From: Ruegeria arenilitoris | GTDB taxonomy: Bacteria > Pseudomonadota > Alphaproteobacteria > Rhodobacterales > Rhodobacteraceae | DNA length: 64,000 bases | Assembly (NCBI RefSeq): GCF_013035315.1 | Contig: NZ_WQHP01000001.1 | Span: 558,001-622,000 of the forward strand | Direction: 5' to 3' | Shown here: piece by piece, positions 8,427 to 17,269 of the stretch | Layout: every line of letters begins with the position of its first letter | Numbering within the stretch: the stretch's first letter is position 1 | Position numbers and translations under genes: made by a program | Notes under the pieces: generated by a model | What the model was told of the DNA's origin: nothing | The model's database searches: none | The model's input: only the letters and a program-made list of their open reading frames with translations

Positions 8427-11036
8427 TTATTTGGTCAGCCCTCGCAGACCGCCGGAAATAAGGATGTTTACTTCGTACAGGATACGAGGGGCCGCCAAAC
8501 CACCCGGGCTTGCCAGGTAGTTCGGGCTCCATTCCGGGTCGAACTTTTGCTTGAACGACCGCAGCCCTTCGAAGTGATAGAACTGCTCGCCATGCTCATA
8601 GACAAACCCACCAACACGGTTCCAGAATGACGCCAGTTGCCGGTTCTCGATCCCGGAAAACGGTGCGGCCCCCAAAGAGAACCAGTGGAACCCCTGCTCT
8701 GCCCCCCAGCCCATCATCTCGGCGAACAGGGCGTCCATGACAAAGCTGGGACTGTCGGGCTCATAGCGCATCAAGTCCAATGACAGCTCGGATTTGTGAC
8801 CACCCTGAAACAGGTTGGCGAAGGCCATAATCTGACCACCTTCCTCTTTGCGCAGTACCGCATGGTCAAAGTAAGACAGGTATTCATCATCGAACCCACC
8901 CAGGGCAAATCCCTTTTCCGCCCCTGCTTTGTGCTGCAACCAGTCGTCCGAGATCTTGCGCAGCTCCGGCAATACGGGGGCCAGTTTTTCCTTGGGAATG
9001 ATCTCGAACACATAACCTTCGCGCTCGGCCCTGTTCTTGGCCTGACGGAACCTTTTGCGGGATTTTCCGTCTAACGAGAAATCCTTGAGCGGCACGCGCG
9101 CAACCTCACCAATCTTGAGGATGGACAGGCCCAAATCCAGGAAGGTCGGCAAGTATTTGGTCGAGACACTGTAGAAAGCGCACAGTTTGCCCTCGCGATC
9201 CGCCATTTCGCGCAGCTGCCAGATAAGCTGTTGCCCGGCCGCTTCGTCGCCGACCGGTTCGCCCTTGCTGATCAGCGCGTTGCCAGTATCTGCATAGGCC
9301 AGAAAGGCGTCCTCACCCGGTGAAATCAGGAATTGCTTGTCCCCGGTCAGGGATATCTGCGCCTCGGTATCCTCGCTTTCCAACGCCAACCGTTCGACGA
9401 CCTCTGGGATTTCAGTCCGAACCTGCTCAGGCACGTCGCGCCCAAACAGTGAGTTCACGGCGACGACACCAAGGATGACCGCAACGACCAGACTTGATCG
9501 TAAAAAGCGCGAGGCATCACCATTCCAGGCGAACTCCCACCACAAGGCGTTCTGGTATTCGACATGGGAATAGGCAAAAAGACCGATCCAGAAGATGACC
9601 AAAAGCAATGCGATGACGCTGACCAACCATGGGATGTTCAGGCGGAAAATCGACGCGCCGCTGACGCGGTAGAACGCGCCCCGGAACATGGCCAGCAAGG
9701 CGATGGTGCACAGCATACCGATGGCCTCGTGCGTGTGCAGCCCTTTGGTAATCGAGGCCACAAACCCCGCGACCATCAACAGCATCGCGACGATCCATGC
9801 GCGATAAAGCTTGCGGAACAACCCACGCGACACCAACAGCAGCAGAACACCAACTGCGCTACCCGCCAGATGCGAAGCCTCGACAAAAGACAAGGGTAGG
9901 AAATCGCGCAGCACGCCAAGGCTTTGACTGCTGGCGGGCAAAGCCCCCGAAACCAGCAGGATCACGCCAGCCACTGCGGCAACACCCGCTGCAACCATTG
10001 GCACAATTGGACGAATCACGCGATAGACCCAAGTGGCGGCTCCGCTGATGTGGTGGCGATGCGTCAGAGCGGACGCGACGGCGATCGACAACGACGCGAT
10101 CGCGAACGGCAAAAAGGTATAGACCACCCGATACAGCAACAAGGCGGCGATAACGTCGGAACGACCCGAAGCCCCCAAACCTGCAATCAGCGTCGCCTCA
10201 AACGCGCCGATCCCTCCCGGCGCATGGCTCAGGATACCGACTGCAATCGCGCCGATGTAGATTGTAAAAAAGAACGGAAATCCGACACCCAGATCGTCGG
10301 GCATCAGAATATACAGGGTCATGGATGCCCCAAACAGGTCTCCGATCGCAGCCAGCGTCAGCAACCCTGCCAGCTTGCCCCCAGGCAAGTTGAACCCCAT
10401 ACCACCCGCTGCCAGTCTGCGCCCGCCCCGGGATAGCCAAATGAAAACCGCAACCAGCGCCGCCAACAGGCACAATCCGATCACTGTTTCGGCGGTATCG
10501 CTGATCGGCAGAACTTTGGACACACCGTCGGGGTGCAACGTCAGCAATCCCCCCAGCAGCAGCACAAAACCTGACCAAAACGCAATCCAAGAGGTCGCGA
10601 TCACCCCCGCCACGCGGCCCAGATCCAAACCCAACGAGGCATAAATCCTGTACCGGATTGCTGTGCCGGTGATGTAGGAAAAGCCTAGGCAATTGGACAC
10701 CGCATATCCACATGCCCCAGCCATGCCTGCCACGGGCAAGGGAACCTCGCCCTTCGCCACGCTTTGAACGGCGAACACGTCGTATAGAGAAAGGGATAGG
10801 AAACTGAGCGCCGTAAAGCAAAGGGCGAAGAACATCAGTTTCCACGACGTGCCCGCGACGTCCGTTTTCACGTCGGCCCATTTCACATGCGCAGATAATT
10901 CGCGCAGGACAATCAGCGCGACCAGCGTGACCAGGATCGGGATCGCGATCCTGATCGCGGGTTTTTCAAGAAACCCTGAGACCCGTTCTGCCAAGCGAAC
11001 GGCCCAAAGGTCTTCCACGTTCTCGCCAGATGCCAT
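8427..11036 (-). CDS. mprF: MprF-type phosphatidylglycerol lysyltransferase/flippase
   Basis: An 869-aa integral membrane protein. The N-terminal two thirds contain many hydrophobic helices, including 'GAIAVGILSHAPGGIGAFEA', typical of the MprF (UPF0104) flippase domain. The C-terminal 300 residues are a soluble DUF2156 aminoacyl-PG synthase domain, with 'RFRQAKNRAEREGYVFE' and 'DALFAEMMGWGAEQGFHWFSLG'. The family transfers lysine from lysyl-tRNA to phosphatidylglycerol and flips the product, lowering envelope negative charge and sensitivity to cationic peptides. The amino acid used here is not visible from sequence. It is a single-gene unit converging on the OMF gene with only 3 nt between the stops. 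Confidence 0.92.
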   Translation of the reverse strand: MASGENVEDLWAVRLAERVSGFLEKPAIRIAIPILVTLVALIVLRELSAHVKWADVKTDVAGTSWKLMFFALCFTALSFLSLSLYDVFAVQSVAKGEVPLPVAGMAGACGYAVSNCLGFSYITGTAIRYRIYASLGLDLGRVAGVIATSWIAFWSGFVLLLGGLLTLHPDGVSKVLPISDTAETVIGLCLLAALVAVFIWLSRGGRRLAAGGMGFNLPGGKLAGLLTLAAIGDLFGASMTLYILMPDDLGVGFPFFFTIYIGAIAVGILSHAPGGIGAFEATLIAGLGASGRSDVIAALLLYRVVYTFLPFAIASLSIAVASALTHRHHISGAATWVYRVIRPIVPMVAAGVAAVAGVILLVSGALPASSQSLGVLRDFLPLSFVEASHLAGSAVGVLLLLVSRGLFRKLYRAWIVAMLLMVAGFVASITKGLHTHEAIGMLCTIALLAMFRGAFYRVSGASIFRLNIPWLVSVIALLLVIFWIGLFAYSHVEYQNALWWEFAWNGDASRFLRSSLVVAVILGVVAVNSLFGRDVPEQVRTEIPEVVERLALESEDTEAQISLTGDKQFLISPGEDAFLAYADTGNALISKGEPVGDEAAGQQLIWQLREMADREGKLCAFYSVSTKYLPTFLDLGLSILKIGEVARVPLKDFSLDGKSRKRFRQAKNRAEREGYVFEIIPKEKLAPVLPELRKISDDWLQHKAGAEKGFALGGFDDEYLSYFDHAVLRKEEGGQIMAFANLFQGGHKSELSLDLMRYEPDSPSFVMDALFAEMMGWGAEQGFHWFSLGAAPFSGIENRQLASFWNRVGGFVYEHGEQFYHFEGLRSFKQKFDPEWSPNYLASPGGLAAPRILYEVNILISGGLRGLTK

Positions 11037-11118
11037 GCTGTGTCCCTGCTCTCAGGCGCACTTGGAATACGCACTGCGACTGTGACACAATTTCGTTCAA
11101 GCTCAAAGCACTACGGGG

Positions 11119-11547
11119 TCAGAGCCGCCCTTTGCGTGTCGATAGAAGCAGGTTGGTTTCGGATCGGGTAATCCCCTCCATCCGTCGGATCTGAAACAGA
11201 ACCTCGTCCAGCTCAGCCAGTGTTTCGGTCCAGATTTCAGCGATCAGATCCCAACTGCCGTTCGTGGAGTGGACGGCGCGTACCTGCCGCATCGCTGCGA
11301 TCCGGGCCATAGTACGCTCGGTCCCGCGGCCCTCGATCTCCAACATCATTAAACCGCGCACCGGGCTTTGCGCTACGTCCTGACGGGTGAGGACGGTGAA
11401 GCCCACAATCTCGCCCGATTGCTTAAGCCGCTGAAGGCGGCTGCGTACAGTGGTGCGGGTGACACCGAGCGTTTCAGCCAGTTCAGACAGCGACGCCCGC
11501 GCGTCCCGATGCAATGCACTCAGCAGCCTACTATCCAAATCGTCCAT
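11119..11547 (-). CDS. Lrp/AsnC-family regulator, probably of arginine catabolism
   Basis: A 142-aa protein with an N-terminal HTH ('LDSRLLSALHRDARASLSEL' then 'LGVTRTTVRSRLQRL') and a C-terminal RAM ligand-binding domain ('AVHSTNGSWDLIAEIW'). The family forms octamers that respond to amino acids. It is divergent from the arginase gene, with 86 nt between the two start codons, so it is probably the local regulator responding to arginine or ornithine. That role is inferred from position. Confidence 0.9.
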   Translation of the reverse strand: MDDLDSRLLSALHRDARASLSELAETLGVTRTTVRSRLQRLKQSGEIVGFTVLTRQDVAQSPVRGLMMLEIEGRGTERTMARIAAMRQVRAVHSTNGSWDLIAEIWTETLAELDEVLFQIRRMEGITRSETNLLLSTRKGRL

Positions 11548-11633
11548 GAATACTTCTCATTTCGTTTATCTGAATGACAATTTGAACATTTTGCTGTCTT
11601 TTCGCAAGCCATCGCGCATGTCTAGATACTCAT

Positions 11634-12554
11634 ATGGAAAAAAAAGACATCATATTGGTCGGCGCACCGATGGACGCTGGCAAACGGCGTCAGGGCTGCC
11701 GCATGGGCCCAGACGCCTACAGGGTGGCGGGCCTGCAAGAGGCCTTGGCCGATCTCGGACACCACGTGACGGATATCGGCAATGTCAGTGCCGATCCGTC
11801 GGATGTCCCCGAGCACCCGCATCTGGTCACGCTACCCGAATGTGTCGGCTGGACCAGTGCTCTTGCCCGTGCTGCACAGGACACTGCGCCCAAGGGCCTG
11901 CCGATCTTCATGGGGGGCGACCACGCGCTTTCAATGGGAACGGTTGCGGGTATGGCCGCTCACGCGGACCAGATTGGGCGACCTCTGTTCGTTCTGTGGT
12001 TGGACGCCCACAGCGATTTCCACACACCCGACAGCACCGGCAGCGGCAATCTGCACGGCACCCCCGTCGCATACTTCACCGGACAACCGGGTTTCGACGC
12101 GTTTCCCCCTTTGCCTGTTCGCGTGCCCACAGACCGCGTTGGCATGATCGGCCTGCGCTCTGTCGACCCGGCCGAGCGCGCCCGGCTGGAACAGGATCAG
12201 GCCATGTTGGCCGACATGCGCAGCATTGACGAACACGGCATCAAGGCACCCTTGATCGCGTTTCTTGACCGCGTACGCGCAGCGAATGGTATTCTGCACG
12301 TCTCGCTGGATGTCGATTTCCTTGATCCCTCCATCGCCCCAGCTGTTGGCACGACCGTACCCGGCGGCGCGACCGAACGTGAAGCGCATCTTGTGATGGA
12401 GTTGCTGCATGAAAGCGGTCTGGTCTGCTCGCTGGACCTGGTCGAACTGAACCCGTTCCTCGATGAACGTGGACGTACTGCAAAACTGATGGTCGATCTG
12501 GCCGCGTCCCTGCTGGGCCGCCGCATCTTCGACCGCCCGACCCGGAGTTTCTGA
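11634..12554 (+). CDS. rocF: Arginase
   Basis: A 306-aa cytosolic binuclear manganese enzyme that hydrolyses L-arginine to L-ornithine and urea. The metal-ligand motifs are intact: 'GGDHALSMG' (His97), 'DAHSDFHT' (Asp124, His126, Asp128) and 'SLDVDFLDPS' (Asp226, Asp228), with Glu271 in 'DLVELNPFLD' contacting substrate in the family. Length and the 'DAGKRRQGCRMGPDA' N-terminus favour arginase over agmatinase. The stop overlaps the ornithine cyclodeaminase start (TGATG), indicating translational coupling. Together they convert arginine to proline, urea and ammonia. Confidence 0.95.
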   Translation: MEKKDIILVGAPMDAGKRRQGCRMGPDAYRVAGLQEALADLGHHVTDIGNVSADPSDVPEHPHLVTLPECVGWTSALARAAQDTAPKGLPIFMGGDHALSMGTVAGMAAHADQIGRPLFVLWLDAHSDFHTPDSTGSGNLHGTPVAYFTGQPGFDAFPPLPVRVPTDRVGMIGLRSVDPAERARLEQDQAMLADMRSIDEHGIKAPLIAFLDRVRAANGILHVSLDVDFLDPSIAPAVGTTVPGGATEREAHLVMELLHESGLVCSLDLVELNPFLDERGRTAKLMVDLAASLLGRRIFDRPTRSF

Positions 12555-13597
12555 TGACCCAACCTTCCGACAAGGCGCTTGTGCCCTTTGTATCCGTCGA
12601 CAACATGATGCGACTGGTGCATCACATCGGGCTCGAGCGGATGATCACCCAAATCGCCGCCCAGATTGAGGCGGACTTCAAACGCTGGGAAAGCTTCGAC
12701 AAAACGCCCCGTATCCCGGCCCACTCGCCACATGGCGTGATCGAGCTGATGCCCACCTCGGATGGCGAAGCCTATGGGTTCAAATACGTCAACGGTCACC
12801 CAAAGAACACGTCCGAAGGCCTGCAAACAGTGACTGCATTCGGCCTGCTGGCCGATGTTTACACTGGTTATCCGACCCTTTTGACCGAGATGACAATGCT
12901 GACCGCCCTGCGTACCGCGGCGACATCAGCTCTGGTGGGTAGCTATCTGGCCCCGAAGTCTTCGCGCGTGATGGCGATGATCGGCAATGGCGCGCAATCA
13001 GAATTCCAGTGCCTCGCGTTCAAGGCCATGTGTGGGATTGATACCGTGCGTCTGTATGACACCGATCCTGCCGCGACCGAAAAATGCGCGGGCAACCTCA
13101 AAAACTCGGGGCTGACGGTGGTCTTGTGCAAAACGCCAGAGGACGCCATCGAAGGTGCACAGATCATCACCACCTGCACCGCGGACAAAAAATATGCCAC
13201 GATCCTGACCGACAACATGGTCGGACCGGGCGTGCACATCAACGCCATCGGCGGCGATTGCCCCGGCAAGACCGAGTTGCACCGAGATATCCTTTTGCGG
13301 TCGGACATCTTCGTCGAATACCCCGAACAAACCCGCATCGAAGGTGAGATCCAGGCGCTGGACAACAATCACCCCGTAACCGAGATGTGGCAGGTTATGA
13401 CCGGCCAGGCCGAAGGTCGCCGCGACGATCGCCAGATCACTCTGTTCGACAGTGTCGGCTTCGCGATCGAGGATTTCTCGGCCTTACGCTACATTCAAAC
13501 CGCCATCGAAGGCACTGATTTCTTTAAACCTCTGGACATGCTGGCCGACCCAGACGATCCGCGGGATCTGTACGGGATGCTGATGCGGGCGGGTTGA
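12554..13597 (+). CDS. ocd: Ornithine cyclodeaminase
   Basis: A 347-aa NAD-dependent enzyme of the OCD/mu-crystallin family that turns L-ornithine into L-proline and ammonia. The Rossmann part shows 'VMAMIGNGAQSEFQCLAF', and the family sequence 'HINAIGGDCPGKTELHRDIL' is present with the catalytic-type Asp. The N-terminal substrate region 'RIPAHSPHGVIELMPTSDG' also matches ornithine-active members. The start codon overlaps the arginase stop by 1 nt. A dispersed repeat follows, then a convergent TRAP operon. Confidence 0.94.
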   Translation: MTQPSDKALVPFVSVDNMMRLVHHIGLERMITQIAAQIEADFKRWESFDKTPRIPAHSPHGVIELMPTSDGEAYGFKYVNGHPKNTSEGLQTVTAFGLLADVYTGYPTLLTEMTMLTALRTAATSALVGSYLAPKSSRVMAMIGNGAQSEFQCLAFKAMCGIDTVRLYDTDPAATEKCAGNLKNSGLTVVLCKTPEDAIEGAQIITTCTADKKYATILTDNMVGPGVHINAIGGDCPGKTELHRDILLRSDIFVEYPEQTRIEGEIQALDNNHPVTEMWQVMTGQAEGRRDDRQITLFDSVGFAIEDFSALRYIQTAIEGTDFFKPLDMLADPDDPRDLYGMLMRAG

Positions 13598-13600
13598 ACG

Positions 13601-13660
13601 GGGGCTCTGCCCCCGCCGCCCTTCGGGAGACTCCCCCGAGGTATTTTCGGCCAGATGAAG
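13601..13660 (-). repeat. Dispersed Roseobacter-type repeat, copy A (inverted)
   Basis: Read on the minus strand it starts CTTCATCTGGCCGAAAATAC, continues with CTCGGGGGAGT, and ends in a hairpin GGGGCAGAGCCCC. It shares the core CTTCATCTGGC-(4 nt)-AATACCTCGG with copies at 13674-13719 and 48883-48945. It faces copy B, so A and B form a large inverted pair between convergent genes. Confidence 0.85.
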
Positions 13661-13673
13661 TTTCGGATCCCCT

Positions 13674-13719
13674 GCTTCATCTGGCTACAAATACCTCGGA
13701 GCGCGAGGCAGAGCCTCGC
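13674..13719 (+). repeat. Dispersed Roseobacter-type repeat, copy B
   Basis: Starts GCTTCATCTGGCTACAAATA then CCTCGG, and ends with the perfect hairpin GCGAGGC-AGA-GCCTCGC. It is shorter than copies A and C. Its terminal stem differs in sequence from theirs but keeps the pairing and the AGA loop, which looks like compensatory change. It may serve as a bidirectional terminator between ocd and the TRAP operon. Confidence 0.82.
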
Positions 13720-13726
13720 AAATGGC

Positions 13727-15130
13727 CTAACCTGCCAGTGAAGGCAGGTAGAGAACAATTGCCGGGAAGGCCACAAGCAGCGCGATTGTGACCGCATCGG
13801 CGATAAAGAATGGTGTCACGCCTTTGAACACGTCCTGGACACTCAGGTCCGGGCGGACTCCTGCGACTACGAAACAGTTCAAACCGATGGGGGGCGTGAT
13901 CAGACAGAACTCGGCCATCTTCACCACCAAAATGCCGAACCAAATGGCGCACATCGGACCGGACATGCCAAAGGCACTGTCGGCAGCACTGACGGTTTCG
14001 CCGCCATTCAGCGCCATCACGGCTGGGTAGACAACCGGCAAGGTCAGCAGCAACATCCCTATCGCATCCATGAACATACCAAGCACCGCATAGGCCAGAA
14101 GGATGCAGATCAGAATCAGCATCGGCGACATTTCCAGCGAGGTAATCCAGTCGGAAAATGCACCCGGCAAGTCGGCAAATCCAAGGAACCGCACGTAGAT
14201 CAGAACGCCCCAGATGATCGAGAAGATCATGGCGGTCAGTTTGGCGGTTTCCAGCAACGCCGATTTGAACTCGGGCCAGCGCATGCCGTGGAACAAGGCA
14301 AAGCAAAAGACGATGAACGCCCCAATAGCCCCGCCCTCGGTCGGGGTGCCCCAGGCCTTGTCACCAAACGGGTTATAGACAAAGCAGATGATGATCAGGA
14401 TCACCGCCACAATCGGGATCGCGCCCGGCAACGCAGAGAACCGTTCTTTCCAGGTAAAACCGGTCACCGGCGGACCGACGTTTTTGAAAATCACCGCGAT
14501 GCCCACGATCAACAGACCGTAGACAACAGCGGAAAACGCTCCGGGGATGAACCCGGCCAACAGCAGCTTGCCAACATCCTGCTCGACGATGATGGCATAG
14601 ATCACAAGGATGGCAGAGGGCGGGATCAGCGAGGCCAGCGTACCGCCAGCGGCCACCACTCCGGCGGCGAATTGCTTGTTGTAGCCGACCTTCAGCATTT
14701 CAGGGATCGCAATCCGGGCGAAGACGGCCGAAGTCGCCACCGATGCGCCGGACACGGCGGCGAAACCTGCTGTGGCAAAGACGGTTGAGACTGCCAGCCC
14801 GCCAGGCACCCAGGCGACCCAGCGCTTTGCGGCCTCGAATAGGGCTCGGGTAAGGCCCGCGTAGTACGCCAGATAACCGATCAGGATAAAGGTGGGAATC
14901 AGGCTAAGTGTATGCGCCGCCACCTTGGAATGGGGCACCTGCCCCGCGGTTTTAACGGCAACCGTCAGCGCCTTGCCAAAGCGGTCGGGGTCATACCCAA
15001 ATTTCGCCCAGAAAATCCAGACCAACCCGACCAGCCCCGCAAGGCCAGCCGCAAAGGCCACGCGCATTCCGGTTACGACCAGAACCAGCAGGCCACCTGT
15101 GACCCACAGGCCAATGTCAATCGTGTCCAT
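13727..15130 (-). CDS. dctM: TRAP transporter large permease subunit (DctM)
   Basis: A 467-aa, highly hydrophobic inner-membrane protein of about 12-13 helices. Family features include 'IPEMLKVGYNKQFAAGVVAAGG', 'LIPPSAILVIYAIIVEQDVG' and the C-terminal 'LITPPIGLNCFVVAGV'. It carries the sodium-coupled transport path of a tripartite ATP-independent periplasmic transporter. It is the last gene of the leftward dctP-dctQ-dctM operon, 3 nt after dctQ. The substrate is not identifiable from this subunit; carboxylates are usual. Confidence 0.94.
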   Translation of the reverse strand: MDTIDIGLWVTGGLLVLVVTGMRVAFAAGLAGLVGLVWIFWAKFGYDPDRFGKALTVAVKTAGQVPHSKVAAHTLSLIPTFILIGYLAYYAGLTRALFEAAKRWVAWVPGGLAVSTVFATAGFAAVSGASVATSAVFARIAIPEMLKVGYNKQFAAGVVAAGGTLASLIPPSAILVIYAIIVEQDVGKLLLAGFIPGAFSAVVYGLLIVGIAVIFKNVGPPVTGFTWKERFSALPGAIPIVAVILIIICFVYNPFGDKAWGTPTEGGAIGAFIVFCFALFHGMRWPEFKSALLETAKLTAMIFSIIWGVLIYVRFLGFADLPGAFSDWITSLEMSPMLILICILLAYAVLGMFMDAIGMLLLTLPVVYPAVMALNGGETVSAADSAFGMSGPMCAIWFGILVVKMAEFCLITPPIGLNCFVVAGVRPDLSVQDVFKGVTPFFIADAVTIALLVAFPAIVLYLPSLAG

Positions 15131-15133
15131 GCG

Positions 15134-15763
15134 CTAGTCCTGCCCTTCGAATTGCTCGGCCTCGGCAGCGGCCTGGGCTGCTGCGTCCTGTATCAAGGGC
15201 ACCGCCACCGGGTGTTCAGCCCCGACAATCAGCGCACGACCGTATCCCCAAATCTGTAAAACCAGCCGTAGGCACAGCACCGAAAAGGCGACCGGCGCCA
15301 ACAGCTTTGCGGGCCAGAGTGGGATGCCGATATCGATGGAACTGTCGCGGCTCCAGAGCGGCGCGCCAAAGTCGAATGACCGATCAAAATGTGACCAGCT
15401 GCCCCAGACCAACGCCAACATCAGGACGAGGATCAGAAGGACCGAAATCAGTTCGAACAACCACAGAGCGCGCCCGTGCAGGCGCGAGATGACGATGTCC
15501 ATTCGGATGTGACCACCATCACGCTGGACGTAAGAAATGCCCAGAAAGGCGATCAGCGGCATCGCTTGTTCAATCCAATCGACATATCCCGGCAGAGGCG
15601 CGTTGATCGCGTTGCGTCCGCTCACCGAGATTACCGCCAAAACCATAAGGCCAAACACCGCTATACCGCTGATCAGAGCCAGAAATCGCTCCAGTTTCAG
15701 CAACTTACGATCCAATGAACTTAGAAGGCTGTCGTCCTCAAGCACCGTGGCCTGTCCTGCCAT
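15134..15763 (-). CDS. dctQ: TRAP transporter small permease subunit (DctQ)
   Basis: A 209-aa inner-membrane protein with four predicted helices: about residues 29-50, 64-80, 100-122 and 150-175. The typical 'VSGRNAINAPLPGYVDWIEQ' and 'YVQRDGGHIRMDIV' place it in the DctQ family. It connects binding protein and large permease in the TRAP complex. It lies between dctP and dctM in the same orientation. The C-terminal tail after the last helix is longer and more Ala/Glu-rich than usual. Confidence 0.92.
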   Translation of the reverse strand: MAGQATVLEDDSLLSSLDRKLLKLERFLALISGIAVFGLMVLAVISVSGRNAINAPLPGYVDWIEQAMPLIAFLGISYVQRDGGHIRMDIVISRLHGRALWLFELISVLLILVLMLALVWGSWSHFDRSFDFGAPLWSRDSSIDIGIPLWPAKLLAPVAFSVLCLRLVLQIWGYGRALIVGAEHPVAVPLIQDAAAQAAAEAEQFEGQD

Positions 15764-15824
15764 TGCGGTGTTCCCCTGTTCTTATAAGTGTCCGGGCGCC
15801 CGTATGGGCACCCAGATTTCGCTA

Positions 15825-16841
15825 TCAGTTACCGCTGCGCTGTTGTTCCAGCGTCGACATAACCAGATCATACAGATCCTGCGCGGGCAGCCCCTGAGCA
15901 GACATATCTGCGATCCACTGCTCGCGGATCGGATCAGCGGCCTTGGTGCGGAATTCGGCAATCACAGAGTCGTCGATCTCGACCTTCTGGACGCCTTTTT
16001 CTTCCAGTACGCTGTCCCACTGTTCCAGCAGCGTTCCGTAGTTGGCCAGATAGTGATCAATCGCTTCGTCGATTGAGCTGTCCAGCGCTTCGCGATGCTC
16101 GGCCGGAAGTGCGTCGTAGGCGTCGATATTCACAACGACCGGGCAGTTCACCGTGCCGGGGTTCAGGTTGGCTGTCCACCAATCAGCCTCGTTGATGGTG
16201 CCAAACGACAGATGTGCGTGCTGAGCAAACGCAACGGTATCAACGACGCCGGATTCCATCGCGTTGAAGGCTTCGGTTGCAGGGACCGACGTCGGGACGC
16301 CGCCAACGGCCTCGAATGCTTGCCCCAGACCGCCCGTGGCGCGCACGCGCATGCCTTCGAATTCAGCCAGTTCGTCGCGCGGATCACCGGTGCCGACCAA
16401 ATTATACTGTGGCATTGGCGAGGTCATAAGCAGGCGCGCGTTCCACTGCGCCATCTCTTCCTGAACCGCGGGGTGATCGTAGACAGCGTGGCTGACCGCC
16501 ACTTCTTCGTTCAGGTTGCTCACCCCCAGAAAGGGAAGCTCAAGCACCGTAATTGCGCGGTTCTTATCGCGGTGATACCCCGCGCAGAACTGCGCCATTT
16601 CAAAGGCACCGATCTCGATCCCGTCCAGGTTTTCACGTGGCTTAGACAGGCCGCCATAGCTAACGTTGATGGTAAAATCGCCGTTGGTCTTTTCGCTGAC
16701 CAGTTCCGCCAGTTTCTCGACATGTTCAGTGAACGCGCGACGCTTGCCCCACACGGATGCATTCCACTCGGTCGCGGCAGCCTCAGACACGAATGCAACG
16801 CACAAAGCGGCAACGGCAGAGCCGCCCAACATCTTTTTCAT
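15825..16841 (-). CDS. dctP: TRAP transporter solute-binding protein (DctP)
   Basis: A 338-aa periplasmic binding protein. A Sec signal peptide (about residues 1-24, ending 'SEAAA') precedes mature 'TEWNASVWGKRRAFTEHVEK', and the DctP-family central region includes 'GMRVRATGGLGQAFEAVGG', with the conserved Arg that binds the ligand carboxylate, and 'AFNAMESGVVDTVAF'. The ATG at 16841 follows AGGGAGAGAT. It begins the operon with dctQ and dctM. Nothing in the context fixes the ligand; the nearby arginine genes are convergent and separately transcribed. Confidence 0.93.
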   Translation of the reverse strand: MKKMLGGSAVAALCVAFVSEAAATEWNASVWGKRRAFTEHVEKLAELVSEKTNGDFTINVSYGGLSKPRENLDGIEIGAFEMAQFCAGYHRDKNRAITVLELPFLGVSNLNEEVAVSHAVYDHPAVQEEMAQWNARLLMTSPMPQYNLVGTGDPRDELAEFEGMRVRATGGLGQAFEAVGGVPTSVPATEAFNAMESGVVDTVAFAQHAHLSFGTINEADWWTANLNPGTVNCPVVVNIDAYDALPAEHREALDSSIDEAIDHYLANYGTLLEQWDSVLEEKGVQKVEIDDSVIAEFRTKAADPIREQWIADMSAQGLPAQDLYDLVMSTLEQQRSGN

Positions 16842-17269
16842 AATGATCTCTCCCTTTTCCGCACCGCCTTGGCGGGGTGCTTGGAACAAAAGCTAGCGCC
16901 AACATCGACACGTGCCAACCCCCGGCCCGTCATCGGGCCTGTCGGAAAGTTGGACCGTCATACGCTAACAACCAAAAGGTGAATCCAAGATACGTTAAAA
17001 TTGATTTCTCATGGCGGTCGGGCACAAGAATTTCCGTTACAACTATTTTATTGTTTTAATTAATATTTTATCATCTACACCGACAGTTTTTTACTAAAAT
17101 TGCCAGTTCGCAATAAGAAATTTACAAACTAATCGTGAGAAATCGGTAATTTATTTCATTGTTTTCAACCCTCCGTATTATTGCGTACAGGGAGGAAACG
17201 GATCGACATCGCCCGTTCAGCAGGCACAATCGATCCGATTCAATATGGTCCAGAGGGAGGAGCCTCAGA
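16842..17269. other. 428-nt intergenic region upstream of dctP and acs, AT-rich core
   Basis: This is the longest gene-free stretch in the window. The left part holds a short perfect palindrome GGCCCG-TCAT-CGGGCC (16924-16939). About 17035-17165 is strikingly AT-rich compared with its surroundings and carries an imperfect palindrome TTGCCAGTTCGCAA (17100-17113). The right end holds GAGGGAGGAG, the acs ribosome site. No convincing ORF or RNA gene was seen. It must contain the divergent promoters of the TRAP operon and acs. Confidence 0.6.
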
